Under the pieces are notes generated by a model. It worked only from the letters and a program-made list of their open reading frames with translations, was not told the DNA's origin and did no database searches. Below, piece after piece: positions 52,459-64,000 of a DNA stretch of 64,000 bases; within the stretch, counting starts at the first letter, position 1; every line of letters begins with the position of its first letter. The DNA is from Turbatrix aceti (Eukaryota; Nematoda; Chromadorea; Rhabditida; Panagrolaimidae), in assembly GCA_963969345.1 (NCBI GenBank), contig OZ017766.1:868001-932000 (forward strand), read 5' to 3'. A program made the position numbers and the translations under genes.

Positions 52459-55400
52459 AGTGCACCGCGGCCCTATGGGCCGCTAATGTATGTTTGAACG
52501 GAATGTCAAAAACGTAAAGTAAAAATGTTGAAAAAATGTTTAAAAAACGTTCAAAAACGTCCAAAAATGTCAAAATTACGTTGAAATGTATGCAAATGTC
52601 ATCAAACGTTCTCTCGCAACGAAAGAACGAACGTTGGTACGTTCGGAGTCAACGAACGTTGATACGTTCGGAGCCAACGAACGTAAAGACGGCATGTTAG
52701 AAATGTAAAGTAAAAATGTTTAAAAAACACGTTCAAAAACGTCCAAAAATGTCAAAATTACGTTGAAATGTATGCAAATGTCATCAAACGTTCTCTCGCA
52801 ACGAAAGAACGAACGTTGGTACGTTCGGAGTCAACGAACGTTGATACGTTCGGAGCCAACGAACGTAAAGACGGCATGTTAGAAATGTAAAGTAAAAATG
52901 TTTAAAAAACACGTTCAAAAACGTCCAAAAATATCAAAATTACGTTCAAATGCAAATGCAAATGTATGCAAATGTCATCAAACGTTCTCTCGCAACGAAA
53001 GAACGGAACAGAACGCCAATAGTAATGTTTGTGCCCTGCGGGCAAAGTGGACGCCTCCAACGAACGTTGGTACGTTCGGAGCCAACGAACGTAAAAACGA
53101 AACGTAAAAACGAAACTTAAAAACCAAACGCACAAAAACGTGTAATGATGGTGCCCTGCGGGCAAAGTCAACGTTTTCGAACGAACGTAGAAAATCGAAC
53201 GATCGCAGAAACGTAAAAAAACGAACGCACAGATACATACAACGTACCCATGTAACGACGGACGCACACCGACGCACGTAAAAAAAAACGTCAATTTATG
53301 CACGTTTTTGGCATTTTTGACAACTTTGCCGTCGATCAACCATAAAACGGGATACATGGTTGAAATCGTCTCGTCAAATGCAATCGAATAGGGATACTCA
53401 TTTTATCCGGAAACGAAATTTGCGTACGTCTTTTTGGACACGATTGCTTTTAGGTCAAATTTTTGCTCGTTTTTGGCATTTTTGACAACTTTGCCGTCGG
53501 TCAACCATAAAACGGGATACATGGTTGAAATCGTCTCGTCAAATGCAATCGAATAGGGGTACTCATTTTATCCGGAAATGAAATTTGCGTTTTTCGGATA
53601 AAGCCGGATTTAAGCTTATCCGTTGATCCGATAAAAAAATGAGGTACCATTTCGTGATCCCCATGTTCTAGCGCATCTTTTAAGACTATACCCGGTACCC
53701 AGAGCTTTCATTTGCGTACGTATAAACGGACACATTTGCTTTTAGACGGGTGTAACAAGTGCACCGCGGCCCTATGGGCCGCTAATGTATGTTTAAACGG
53801 AATGTCAAAAACGTAAAGTAAAAATGTTGAAAAAATGTTTAAAAAACGTTCAAAAACGTCCAAAAATGTCAAAATTACGTTCAAATGTATGCAAATGTCA
53901 TCAAACGTTCTCTCGCAACGAAAGAACGAACGTTGGTACGTTCGGAGTCAACGAACGTTGATACGTTCGGAGCCAACGAACGTAAAGACGGCATGTTAGA
54001 AATGTAAAGTAAAAATGTTTAAAAAACACGTTCAAAAACGTCCAAAAATGTCAAAATTACGTTCAAATGTATGCAAATGTCATCAAACGTTCTCTCGCAA
54101 CGAAAGAACGAACGTTGGTACGTTCGGAGCCAACGAACGTTGATACGTTCGGAGCCAACGAACGTAAAGACGGCATGTTAGAAATGTAAAGTAAAAGTGT
54201 TTAAAAAACACGTTCAAAAACGTCCAAAAATGTCAAAATTACGTTCAAATGTATGCAAATGTCATCAAACGTTCTCTCGCAACGAAAGAACGAACGTTGG
54301 TACGTTCGGAGCCAACGAACGTTGATACGTTCGGAGCCAACGAACGTTGATACGTTCGGAGCCAACGAACGTAAAGACGGCATGTTAGAAATGTAAAGTA
54401 AAAATGTTTAAAAAACACGTTCAAAAACGTCCAAAAATGTCAAAATTACGTTCAAATGTATGCAAATGTCATCAAACGTTCTCTCGCAACGAAAGAACGA
54501 ACGTTGGTATGTTCGGAGCCAACGAACGTTGACACGTTCGGAGCCAACGAACGTAAAGACGGCATGTTAGAAATGTAAAGTAAAAATGTTTACAAAACGT
54601 TCAAAACGTCCAAAAATGTCAAAATTACGTTCAAATGTATGCAAATGTCATCAAACGTTCTCTCGCAACGAAAGAACGGAACAGAACGCCAATAGTAATG
54701 TTTGTGCCCTGCGGGCAAAGTGGACGCCCCCAACGAACATGTACGTTCGGAGCCAACGAACGTTGGTACGTTCGGATCCAACGAACGTTGGTACGTTCAG
54801 AGTCAACGAACGTTGATACGTTCGGAGCCAACGAACGTAAAGACGGCATGTTAAAAACGTAAAGAAAAAATGTTTAAAAAAAGGTTCAAAAACGTCCAAA
54901 AATGTCCAAATGTATGCAATTGTCATCAAACGGTCTCTCGCAACGAAAGATTAGACGGCATGTTAGACACGTAAAGTAAAAATGTTTAAAAAACGTTCAA
55001 AAACGTCCAAAAATATCAAAATTACGTTCAAATGCAAATGCAAATGTATGCAAATGTCATCAAACGTTCTCTCGCAACGAAAGAACGGAACAGAACGCCA
55101 ATAGTAATGTTTGTGCCCTGCGGGCAAAGTGGACGCCTCCAACGAACGTTGGTACGTTCGGAGCCAACGAACGTAAAAACGAAACGTAAAAACGAAACTT
55201 AAAAACCGAACGCACAAAAACGTGTAATGATGGTGCCCTGCGGGCAAAGTCAACGTTTTCGAACGAACGTAGAAAATCGAACGATCGCAGAAACGTAAAA
55301 AAACGAACGCACAGATACATACAACGTACCCATGTAACGACGGACGCACACCGACGCACGTAAAAAAAAACGTCAATTTATGCACGTTTTTGGCATTTTT

Positions 55401-55850
55401 GACAACTTTGCCGTCGATCAACCATAAAACGGGATACATGGTTGAAATCGTCTCGTCAAATGCAATCGAATAGGGATACTCATTTTATCCGGAAACGAAA
55501 TTTGCGTACGTCTTTTTGCACACGATTGCTTTTAGGTCAAATTTTTGCTCGTTTTTGGCATTTTTGACAACTTTGCCGTCGATCATCCATAAAACGGGAT
55601 ACATATTTGAAATCGTCTCGCCAAATGCAATCGAATAGGGGTACTCATTTTATCCGGAAACGAAATTTGCGTTTTTCGGATAAAGCCGGATTTGAGCTTA
55701 TCCGTTGATCCGATAAAAAAATGAGGTACCATTTCGTGATCCCCATGTTCTGCCGCATCTTTTAAGACTATACCCGGTACCCAGAGCTTTCATTTGCGTA
55801 CGTATAAACGGACACATTTGCTTTTAGATGGGTGTAACATGCAAAACATG
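52458..55850. repeat. 182-bp satellite array inside a ~2.08-kb duplication
   Basis: The marker gacggcatgttag recurs at 52688, 52870, 53987, 54169, 54376 and 54558. Spacings are 182 bp, except one of 207 bp that contains an extra 25-bp subunit (acgttgatacgttcggagccaacga type). Blocks at about 52900-53755 and 54985-55840 are near-copies offset by 2082 bp (gtgtaatgatggtgccctgc at 53140 and 55222). GC hairpins (ggccctatgggcc, gccctgcgggc) punctuate the array. Minus-strand ORFs rich in RSLAPNV peptides are repeat translations. Confidence 0.9.
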
Positions 55851-56586
55851 CTGACTACTAGTTTTTTGGCATCATACCCCGAAATAAATTATTTTTTGCA
55901 CCACAAAAAATGATTTTTGGCCAAAAAAGTTATTACGTCACTTGCAGTTGTGAAACGTATGTAAGTGAGCTTTTTGCTGCTTTATACATATTATTTTAAA
56001 CAGTAATCAACTGTGAAGCCGGTCACAGCGTTTTTTGCATTCATAATATAACACGCGGACAATAAAAATTATTTTGAACACTCATTTTTTGAACCCTTTT
56101 TTCAATACATTTTTGTGGATTGACACTTTTTTGGTTTCCAGATTTTTTATCAAAAAAGCGTCATGAAAGAACTTTCAGAAGTCACATCATTGTTTTAGTG
56201 TATTTTTTGAAACCATGATCTGAAAGATAATGTGCAGCAAAATGTTTGCAAATATTTTAGTTTATATAAATAAAATGTTTAAGAATTTATGGTGTCCAAA
56301 TCAAATGTTGTTCGAATCAAATGTTGTTGGTGTTTTACACTTTTAAAAGCAGAACTTTATTTTGTATCAAAAACGAGCCGCCATAGATTTCAGATTAACT
56401 GAAAATGAAAACAAATCTTGAGAAATTGACTCAGTTTCGCATGCAAAATATTTGACAAGAAAAAAATTCACAAATACGGTTTCAAACACTTCATTTTGAT
56501 TGTTTTAGGTTGGCGGCGGTTTGTTTTCAGTGTGGTTCGTACTTCAATTTTTATTCTTCCATGCCACGAACGCTGCCACGCCGCAC
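55851..56586. other. intergenic, nothing recognised
   Basis: AT-rich, no supported ORF. Confidence 0.4.
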
Positions 56587-57404
56587 AGCATGTACTCTTT
56601 GGACAATGCAAAATTAGAATGAATTTACGAGCGTTAGTGTCTTGACTTTGAGGTGTCATTTTGCAATCAATTTTTAATTTTTAATGGCAACCTTGGTAAC
56701 GGTGGGATTCGGTATGTCCTGAATTTTCAAACAAGCTATTGCCGACAAAAAAAATTAATTTTAAGCCAAGTTTTGGGGCTCTAATGCAAACGTTTTTCAA
56801 ATGCCTGAAAAAACCGTACCAGATATGATAGCGACAATCAAAACCGTGGAGAGCTGCATCTGGTATGCAAAAGTACGGCACGGTTCTAAAAAAAATAAAG
56901 AAGTTCTGATCAATTTGCCGTTTTCACCCTAGATCTCCTTATATTTGTAGGGGTTTTCTTGACTAGCCACCCCATGCAAATTATCCCCAAGCACAAAAAT
57001 ACAGCTGCGCATCCAGGAAAACCCCTACAAATATGAGGAGTTCTAGGGTAAAAACGGCAAATTGATCAGAACTTCTTTATTTTTTTTAGAACCGTGCCGT
57101 ACTTTTGCATACGCTTTGATACCTATCAGATGCAGCTCTCCACGGTTTTGATTGTCGATATCATATCTGGAACGGTTTTTTCAGGCACTTGATAAAATTT
57201 TACGTGCAGCATCATAACTTGGCTAAAAATCAATATTTTTTTGTTGGTAATAGCTTGTTTGAAAATTCAGGACATGCCTAATCTAACTGTTAACAAAACC
57301 TAATTTAAAATTTAAAATTGGTTGTGGAACGACACCTCAAAGTCAAGACACTACGCGCGCGTGAATTTATTTCCATTGTCCAAAAATAAGGGGAAAGTAC
57401 ATGC
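56587..57404. mobile_element. foldback element, ~0.8 kb, third family
   Basis: Outer arms: cagcatgtac, then agtgtcttgactttgaggtgtc, on the left; gacacctcaaagtcaagacact, then gtacatgctg, on the right. Inner arms share tgaattttcaaacaagctatt, ccgtggagagctgcatctg and gaagttctgatcaatttgccg. The centre is near 56980. No ORF for a transposase. Confidence 0.85.
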
Positions 57405-57789
57405 TGTGACATAAAATTCGATACATGTTTTTACTAAATAAGTTTGTTACCAAAAAAAACTCTCACTAAAAATGCTTTGTGAAGCATAAACATGAAGTAT
57501 CAATTTAAAATTGTCAAAAAAAAATTATTTTTTGAACTTGAGTACTTCTTGCCTGTTAGCGCCTTGCCAGAATGAATTTGACGAATTATCATGTTTTTGT
57601 TCATCGTTCTTCTCTTGCTTAACGATCCTCATCACAAACCAGTACCGTATGACAAATGTTGCTGCTCATTATTTTTTTTAATTGTTTGCAACCTTGGTAT
57701 CATTTGTTCCACAGTTCTGCGTGATAATCCTGATCAACGCTGCTGTGGATGTGTAATGTAGGAAACATGGTTGCAGCTACATATATACA

Positions 57790-57885
57790 TGCGTGGACGT
57801 CATTTGTGCCTCCTAACATCTGGTCTAATGATAACTAACCACTGAGTAATGGTGAAATAATAATAATAATAATAATATACATGCG
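57790..57885 (+). mobile_element. 5'-truncated LINE 3' end with (AAT)n tail
   Basis: gcgtggacgtcatttgtgcctcctaacatctgg, then taatgataactaaccactgagtaatgg, then AATAAT repeats. Same family as the LINE relic at 24597-25140. Confidence 0.8.
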
Positions 57886-60110
57886 TCGTCGATCATCAAA
57901 CGAAGTGGTCTAAATCGCCCCTGTGAGTCATCCCAAAAGAGATTAACCGACCTGTACCGCATTCAGACTTGTGCGTGTGTTCCAGTTCTGTGTTTTAATG
58001 AGAACTGTCATTTTCCGGTAATGTCGTCTGTCGATACACACCAAAGATAGATTAGAAGTGTCTGAAAACGATGCAATTCCCGGTTGTCGTGATGACAAAC
58101 AACCCAGATTGTTTGATCGACTACGTAGACAAACAAACGACCGATAGTAAATTTGTTGCCGTTTGTAGTCGGTCTCAAACCACATGAGTCATGAGAATTA
58201 GAAAATTCACGTGATGCCAAAAAAACGAAATCGAAGTACAAAGTCCCAAACTTTTTTTTTTATTTAACTCTTTTGTTTCAATCGTACTTTGATCGTACCC
58301 GTACGTCACTGACTTCAAAAACGGTCTCTTATTCAATCAAAATATTTTTGAACGTGATAACTTGTTTTCAAAAATAAATTGTTCTTGCAAATGTTAGGGT
58401 AATTTTGATAAATGAAGCGGCTTCTATTTACCACACATCTTATTTTTTTTTAAATTAAGGTGCTTCTTTGTTTTAGTTGAATTTAAAAAAATCATATGAA
58501 ATTCCAGAATTTCTACTCTTTCTGGTCTGCCCGCATTGATTTGATTTTGCCTTTTTGCTGTTTTTTCCTGTATTTAAAATTAATTTGTAGAAATCGAACA
58601 TTTTTTGCCAAAAACCCACTTTTTTGTTGCAAATCAAAAAGTTCTGAACGCAGTGATTTTGGTGCTGCCCGGCCCATTTTTACCCCGTCGTCTCAGTGGG
58701 AAATCGGCGATGCGTTCGTTCGCTGATCGTTCTCTGCTCACACCACAATGTCCGTGTAGTCAGAGCGCCAAAGGGTCTTCTTTTTTTGTCTCCTGTTTGT
58801 ACTACCCAAGTCTTATCGAAGAGCGTTGAATGATGTTCAACATTATTTTGGCTCGATTTTGCTGAATTGCGTGCGTGATGGCAGCTAAAAATGCAATCAC
58901 GTGCATGATGCACTCGCGGCTAAAAAACAAAATTGTTGATGCAAAAAACTGGTGGGACCATTCAGCACAGTCATTGGTGGATACATTGATGACTACCAAC
59001 AACTCAAAGTCCGTTCACCTGCAATCAAGTAGATCAGTTACACATTGCTTTACGATGCTCTGTGCTCCGTTGGACCGGGCAGTCTTTGTCATCGTTTTCG
59101 TTTGCTGCAAACGACGAACATAATCTTTGATTCACGTTCTCATTTTTCTTGTAGCGCACGTAGTTGTTGAATCACCCTCCGAGGGGGGCTGTGTTTTACC
59201 AGCATGTAGTCTACCTAGCCAGAGCATCTGGATGCCAACCCAGGTGGCAGAAAGCGTTGTAGTTTGTAACAAATATATTCAACTTCTGTTTAACCTTGAC
59301 ATACACAGGTATATGATCGCATTATTTCTTCTCGGAACTTTAATTGCGCCAGGACACAAACCACAATCAGCCTATTAACTGTTAGTGTTGTATCGTATGC
59401 TGCAATGGTCGTAACACTTGAGATACTATTATGAACAGCTAATCACTTTGCTCGGGGAAACAATCTATAGTATATATTTGAATGAATTTAATTTGCCGGA
59501 GACATGCTTGCAGAAATGTAATTTTTTGCTTGTGCCAAACACGATAATTGAATGTAAAAAAAATCTGAAAAGTGTCTTTAGGCGACAGCATTTGAGACGC
59601 GGCATAATCATTTTTCACAGTGAGTGAGCGTGTGTACCGGCGGTAAAAAAAAACTATTTACCACACATCTGATACCGCATGCCCATTTCGTGTCTAAAGC
59701 ATGCAAGAACTATTCAGATTGCTTGCATACTTTTTTCTTGCCAAGACCGTGTTTCACATTTTCATCAACTGTTAAAAATTAACCGCGTTTTGGCGAACTG
59801 TAAATTGCAATTAATTTTTATTAGAGGCGTCTCGAAACATATTTGAACTAATTTTTCCAAGTTAACCATTTATTGCAAATTTATTTTTTGTTTTGCACGT
59901 TGTAGATTCTGTACTCCAATGGTATTTGGTTGCTATTATTTTCTGATGATTATAAACAAAAACAACTCGACAAAAAATATATAATGAAAGCATTCAAGGG
60001 CATTTTGCCTACCGTAAATATACAGTAACTACCAATATGGTACATGTGAGGGTACATGAAATGTGCTGAGGTATGTCAAGGTTCAAAAAAACGAAGGAGA
60101 ACAACGAGGA
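57886..60110. other. intergenic, nothing recognised
   Basis: Several 60-83-residue ORFs on both strands. None shows a domain, a convincing signal peptide or splice partners. No repeats of note. Confidence 0.4.
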
Positions 60111-61606
60111 TTAATCGACCTGCTTCTGAAGCGAAGGCGGCGGCGTCGTAGGCAGGTTTGAGATGAAGTTTAGCGCTTCCCGGGTTGGTTTGATGCCCAG
60201 GGCGATGAGTTCGAGCTCTTTGAGTTCCTGACACGTGGATGCGTTGGTGTATGTCTCCGCGATGGTTTTGTTGAAGCCGTCACGGAAGCTCTGCATCTCA
60301 GAGACAAGCAGCACGAGGCTGGCGAGTCTCGAAGAACCGGGGTTTGGAGAGGCGTTGGTGACGGCAAAGTGCTTTTGAATGTCTTTCATGAGAACCGAGA
60401 CGTATGGCGCTAGGCTGATCTGGGTCTCCGTAACGTTGTCGGACGTCTCACAGGCAATCCGGATGAGTGTGAGCTGGGCAAGGGCTGCGAATTCATAGTC
60501 ATCAAGCTGGGACTTGGCAAGAAGCTTGGAAAGTCCAACCAGGCGTTGCCAGTAGAACGTCCGAAACTGGGAAATCCACTCTGGTGATCGAATGTTGTCG
60601 TCGATGTTGTACGCCCGCTGAATGTGTTGCAAGTTGACGTCGACGAACTGATCGTTGATACATCTCGCGCAGTCATCGTCAATCACGCCGTCCTCGAACG
60701 AGTTGCACACCTCGAGGTTGATCCACTCTGCGAAGGATTTGTCCAGCAGTGAGAGGTCCTTGCCTCTGATGTACTCGGTCAAGCCGGAAGAGTGCATGAC
60801 TGCCGAGCAGACCGCGCTTTCAAGAATCATGGCCCGCAGGAGGCTGAACACGTCATCACCAGGTGGTCCACTGCCGCTACTGTCGGTAGATACATGGGTT
60901 GGGGTTGGAGGGCTCTGAAGATACGGTAAACAATAAAAACTATCCAAATACAATCGTAAAACTCACAGAAATCTGTTTAACTTCTGGGAGGTTGAAGAAT
61001 GAAGTGAGCATCCTTGGAGACTGAGAGTTGCTCGAAGCGTTGCTGCTAGGATCATCAGAGTGAGCGGAGGGGGAGTTGGAATCTTCGCGAAAGCCCCCGT
61101 TCGGCAGAGAAGAGTACGCGCCGCTGATGCCGTTACTCCGGACCTCACCAGGCTGCATGCCAATAGACAGACATCTGGCAAGACGACAGTACTTGCACAT
61201 ACGTCTAGGGGATACTGTAACAAAAAAGTTAGACATGTGCCAAGTCTATTCCCGGATACTCACCATTAACGAGCTTGCAATTCTGCTGATGACGACAGGT
61301 ATACGTTCGACGAAAGGCAACCGTCCGTCTAAAAAATGCAGCACATGCGTGACAACTCAGTGCACCAAAGTGGTTTGACGTGGCTTCTTCTGCACAAATT
61401 TTGCAAAGCTTTCGTGGATGAATTTTGCGTGCTGCATTGGCGACAGCCATGGATGCCGAATTTGGCGCACCGATGCCCATCGATGACAGCGTGCTGTCGA
61501 CCATCGTCATCTGGCAGAGCATCGATGAGGGTGGCGGAGGGGCGTACTTGACGTCAAACGGAGGATGCTGGGATGTCATGCTAGGACCTGCGTATGAGCC
61601 AAACAT
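60111..61606 (-). CDS. nuclear hormone receptor (nematode NHR)
   Basis: Exons 61264-61606, 60967-61214 and 60111-60914 (phases 1 and 0) give 464 residues. The DNA-binding domain begins at about residue 70 with [35 protein letters not shown] and closes in exon 2 with [15 protein letters not shown]. All eight zinc cysteines are present. The P-box [10 protein letters not shown] is the nematode-type variant. A Ser/Asn-rich hinge is followed by a ligand-binding domain ([13 protein letters not shown], then [20 protein letters not shown]). The start used is the ATG at 61606. It is a ligand-regulated or orphan transcription factor in the nucleus. I cannot assign a specific nhr orthologue. Confidence 0.92.
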
Positions 61607-64000
61607 GGTTGAGAGAGACAAATTCCAACAGTTTTAGAGATTTTGTGTTTTAAGAAGGTACAGTTAAAAGCCTGAAAGGTAAATAAATTTCTATTTTATA
61701 TTTCGTACTCGGTAATTGTGTCTCGTACACGATGATCATCAGTTTGCGTATAAAAAATGGAACACGCCAAAAAATTGGATAACGTAAAAAATTGGGGTGG
61801 ATGGGGTGAAATATTTTCTATTATCTTCCAGATGACAAAACAACAATTCGAAGCACATCTTTGGGAGTGGGTAAAAGAAGAACGAATTCAAGGTGCTCGC
61901 TTGCAACGATGAAAGTACACTACGATACATAGCGATCAGAAGATTGTATTTGTGTGTGTGTGTAAAACAGCTCGTAGGGAGTGGTTATGGCGCGTATCAC
62001 ACACATACAGACAACTACATACGTATGCAGATGCCTCAGCGTTATCTTTCATACCGTAAAATACGAGACAAGACGTAAACGTGCATAATAAACACTGCAC
62101 AAAAAACAACGTGACTTTCTGGACTATGTAAAATGTGATGTAGTATATGACGGGCGACAAAATTGTTTGCAACAATATTTATGATACAAATAGACAAGAA
62201 CAGTATGCTTGCAAGCAAAAATAGAATTACACGTTGGATCTATCCAATCTGGTATTACTCATCATGGGCATCGGTGGTGCTGGTTGTCTCTCTCGTCCTC
62301 TTTTTCGGGTAGCGCTCATCCCCTACCCAATTGCAGGTATGGTATCACTTTTATCCCTTTCCACAAATCTCATGATTTTTGGGACCATCAAGCTCCACCC
62401 ACAATTCGTTTTGTACGCATCAAAGGAGCGCCCAGATCACAAGTAAGATTAAAAAAGAAAAGTGATCAGAAAAAGATAATTAGTACCTAGATGGAAGGGC
62501 GTAATTTACTGGAATAGCTTCGATTTCAGACGTGTCATACTAGTTGGTAAGCCGGATATGTTCCAAAATCAGTATCCAAAGACAAAAGTGAAACAGGAAG
62601 TTTTGTAGTTTTCAGCTAATTGGCATTCCCATCAGAGATCGACTTTTCAAAGTTTTTTAAAGTTAAAACATGATACAAAAAATTATCTAAATTAAACAAA
62701 AAAAAACATTACAAAAATATGCAATTGTTTCTTTGTCCGAGATTGTAAAAGAACGGACTGTTCCTGTCTCATCGCTATCGTAGCGTCACCATAGTACAAA
62801 AGAATGCAAGCGTGGAGCCTGTGTGTGTATTCGACAAGGAAGTAAACAAGAGAGAAGTATTATCACTCATCACTAACAGGGTGTGACAAAAAATATAAGA
62901 TCACATTGGTGTCGTCTTCGTGATCAAAAATGTTGTAGCGAGCTTGACGGTGCAAAAATTGTAAGGTTGTAAATTGGGGTACAGTAATGAATTTGAAATT
63001 CTTGGTTTAAAAAAAAGAGGGCAAATGGTAACATTTACAGTGCCCGTTTCTTGCAAGTCAGTGCTATCCATGTTTGTGACCCCGAAAGCAAACCCCTGTG
63101 AATGTATCCGAAGACTGATCGAACTCTGTTGAAGATAGCAGAACGCTTGGGAGTGTATGTAGTCTGTCTAACATCATCTTTGCGGATGAAGAACAACTCT
63201 CGACAGATGCAACGAAAACACCGATTACTACTTGATTCTTTTTCTTTTGACATACGAAAATGATTAAAGGCTGTCACAACGGTAACTTGGGTGTGTGTGC
63301 TGAACCAAATAAGATAATAGGTAAACGTTCGCCCGTCTGCCTCGAATGATGACAAAGAATGATTCCATTTTCCCCAATCAACTGGCTGGATGACTACATC
63401 AAACGTTTACTTGGTATATTTTTGTCTAAACTACAAAAAAACATGTCGGCCGCAGGCCAGTAACAGGTGCAACACGTTCTAACACAAAGTGATATCGTAT
63501 CGCTCTGCACGAGCCGTTAAGTCGAAGAAACGAATGCTCTATCAACGCGACAAATCAAAAATAAATATCCCCCTCCTAGAAGAAGTAGCACAAACGACTC
63601 AGTCAGTAAATTCTGATGCAGGCGGAGAGGAAAGGCAGCAAGTGCACATACTACATCTGAATTATCTGATCGAAGGAATGATAAGGAACAAACTGGGAAG
63701 ATATTCGTCGTGTGCTATAAAAAGTACGAATTCACGCGCAGACGGAGACGTAGACAGACAGTCATGCATGTAACCAGCCGAATCCAACCCATAAATCTAG
63801 TCCAAGCGAGAATGGATTGTTGAGTCAGGCTGTGAGTGACGGGGAGGATAGGTACGTTTATAAATGTTAGTCCTTTTCCAAAAACACCCACCACCACCAG
63901 TAGGGGTAGTGGAGAGTTGTTCCGGTGTACAAAAGCGACCAAAATGCGGTTGTAGTAGTAGCGCGTAGGATAAACACACAAACACACCATTATGTATACA
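61607..64000. other. no gene recognised; a few unsupported ORFs
   Basis: The frame 62234-62446 (+) encodes hydrophobic stretches (LVLLIMGIGGAGC, then IAGMVSLLSLSTNLMIFG) but lacks an ATG; it could be an exon of a membrane protein. ORFs at 63035-63355 (-) and 63489-63773 (+) have no recognisable features. Short (TG)n and (AC)n tracts lie near 61950-62000. Confidence 0.35.

Noticed and set aside
51582..55439. Many ORFs within the satellites
   Set aside because: Repeat translations with identical peptides in several frames.
52458..55850. CRISPR-like direct repeats
   Set aside because: Units are head-to-tail satellites with no unique spacers, in a eukaryotic genome.

Overview
The window is nuclear DNA of a nematode, most likely a rhabditid (Caenorhabditis-like clade). 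The evidence is a 250-residue proteasome alpha-3 subunit very close to nematode PAS-7, an ABF-type antimicrobial peptide gene, serpentine chemoreceptors, a family-92 glycosyltransferase, a GILT-like thiol reductase and a nematode-type nuclear receptor. Most introns are about 43-60 nt, with TTTTCAG/TTTTAG acceptors and GTGAGT/GTAAGT donors. Exon joins below were built by eye from splice motifs, reading phase and family resemblance. No transcript data were available.

Layout: 0.3-1.4 kb, an extremely cysteine-rich secreted protein (-). 1.9-3.1 kb, a Faxc/GST-like membrane protein (-). 3.3-12.2 kb, gene-poor DNA with foldback elements and several hAT-type MITEs. 12.3-13.5 kb, a chemoreceptor (+). 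13.8-22.9 kb, a GC-rich minisatellite, an uninterrupted Helitron replicase-helicase ORF with an N-terminal Ulp1-like protease, a 91-96-bp tandem repeat and an unfamiliar Q/P/K-rich three-exon gene. 24.2-25.2 kb, a tRNA-like relic and a LINE relic. 25.6-28.4 kb, bcs-1 and pas-7, divergently transcribed. 28.6-31.1 kb, a small ORF and a GT92 gene. 32.2 kb, tRNA-Arg(CCU). 33.2-34.9 kb, GILT and ABF genes. 35.3-38.0 kb, a chemoreceptor with two transposons in one intron. 39.6-41.3 kb, an ARMT1/DUF89 gene. 42.2-45.3 kb, WDR3/UTP12. 45.5-49.8 kb, a four-layer transposon nest. 50.4-51.4 kb, a third chemoreceptor. 51.5-55.9 kb, satellite arrays. 56.6-57.4 kb, another foldback. 60.1-61.6 kb, a nuclear hormone receptor. 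The last 2.4 kb holds only unsupported ORFs.

The host genes do not form one pathway. They include housekeeping functions (proteasome, complex III assembly, SSU processome, damage-control methyltransferase/phosphatase family) and environment-facing ones (three chemoreceptors, ABF, GILT, GT92, NHR). The most striking content is mobile DNA. Six elements have exact 8-bp target duplications with matching inverted termini, the hAT signature. Two of these insertions are confirmed by an 'empty site' in the opposite arm of the same foldback element. No hAT transposase is present, so these must be mobilised from elsewhere. The Helitron is the only element here with an apparently intact enzyme.
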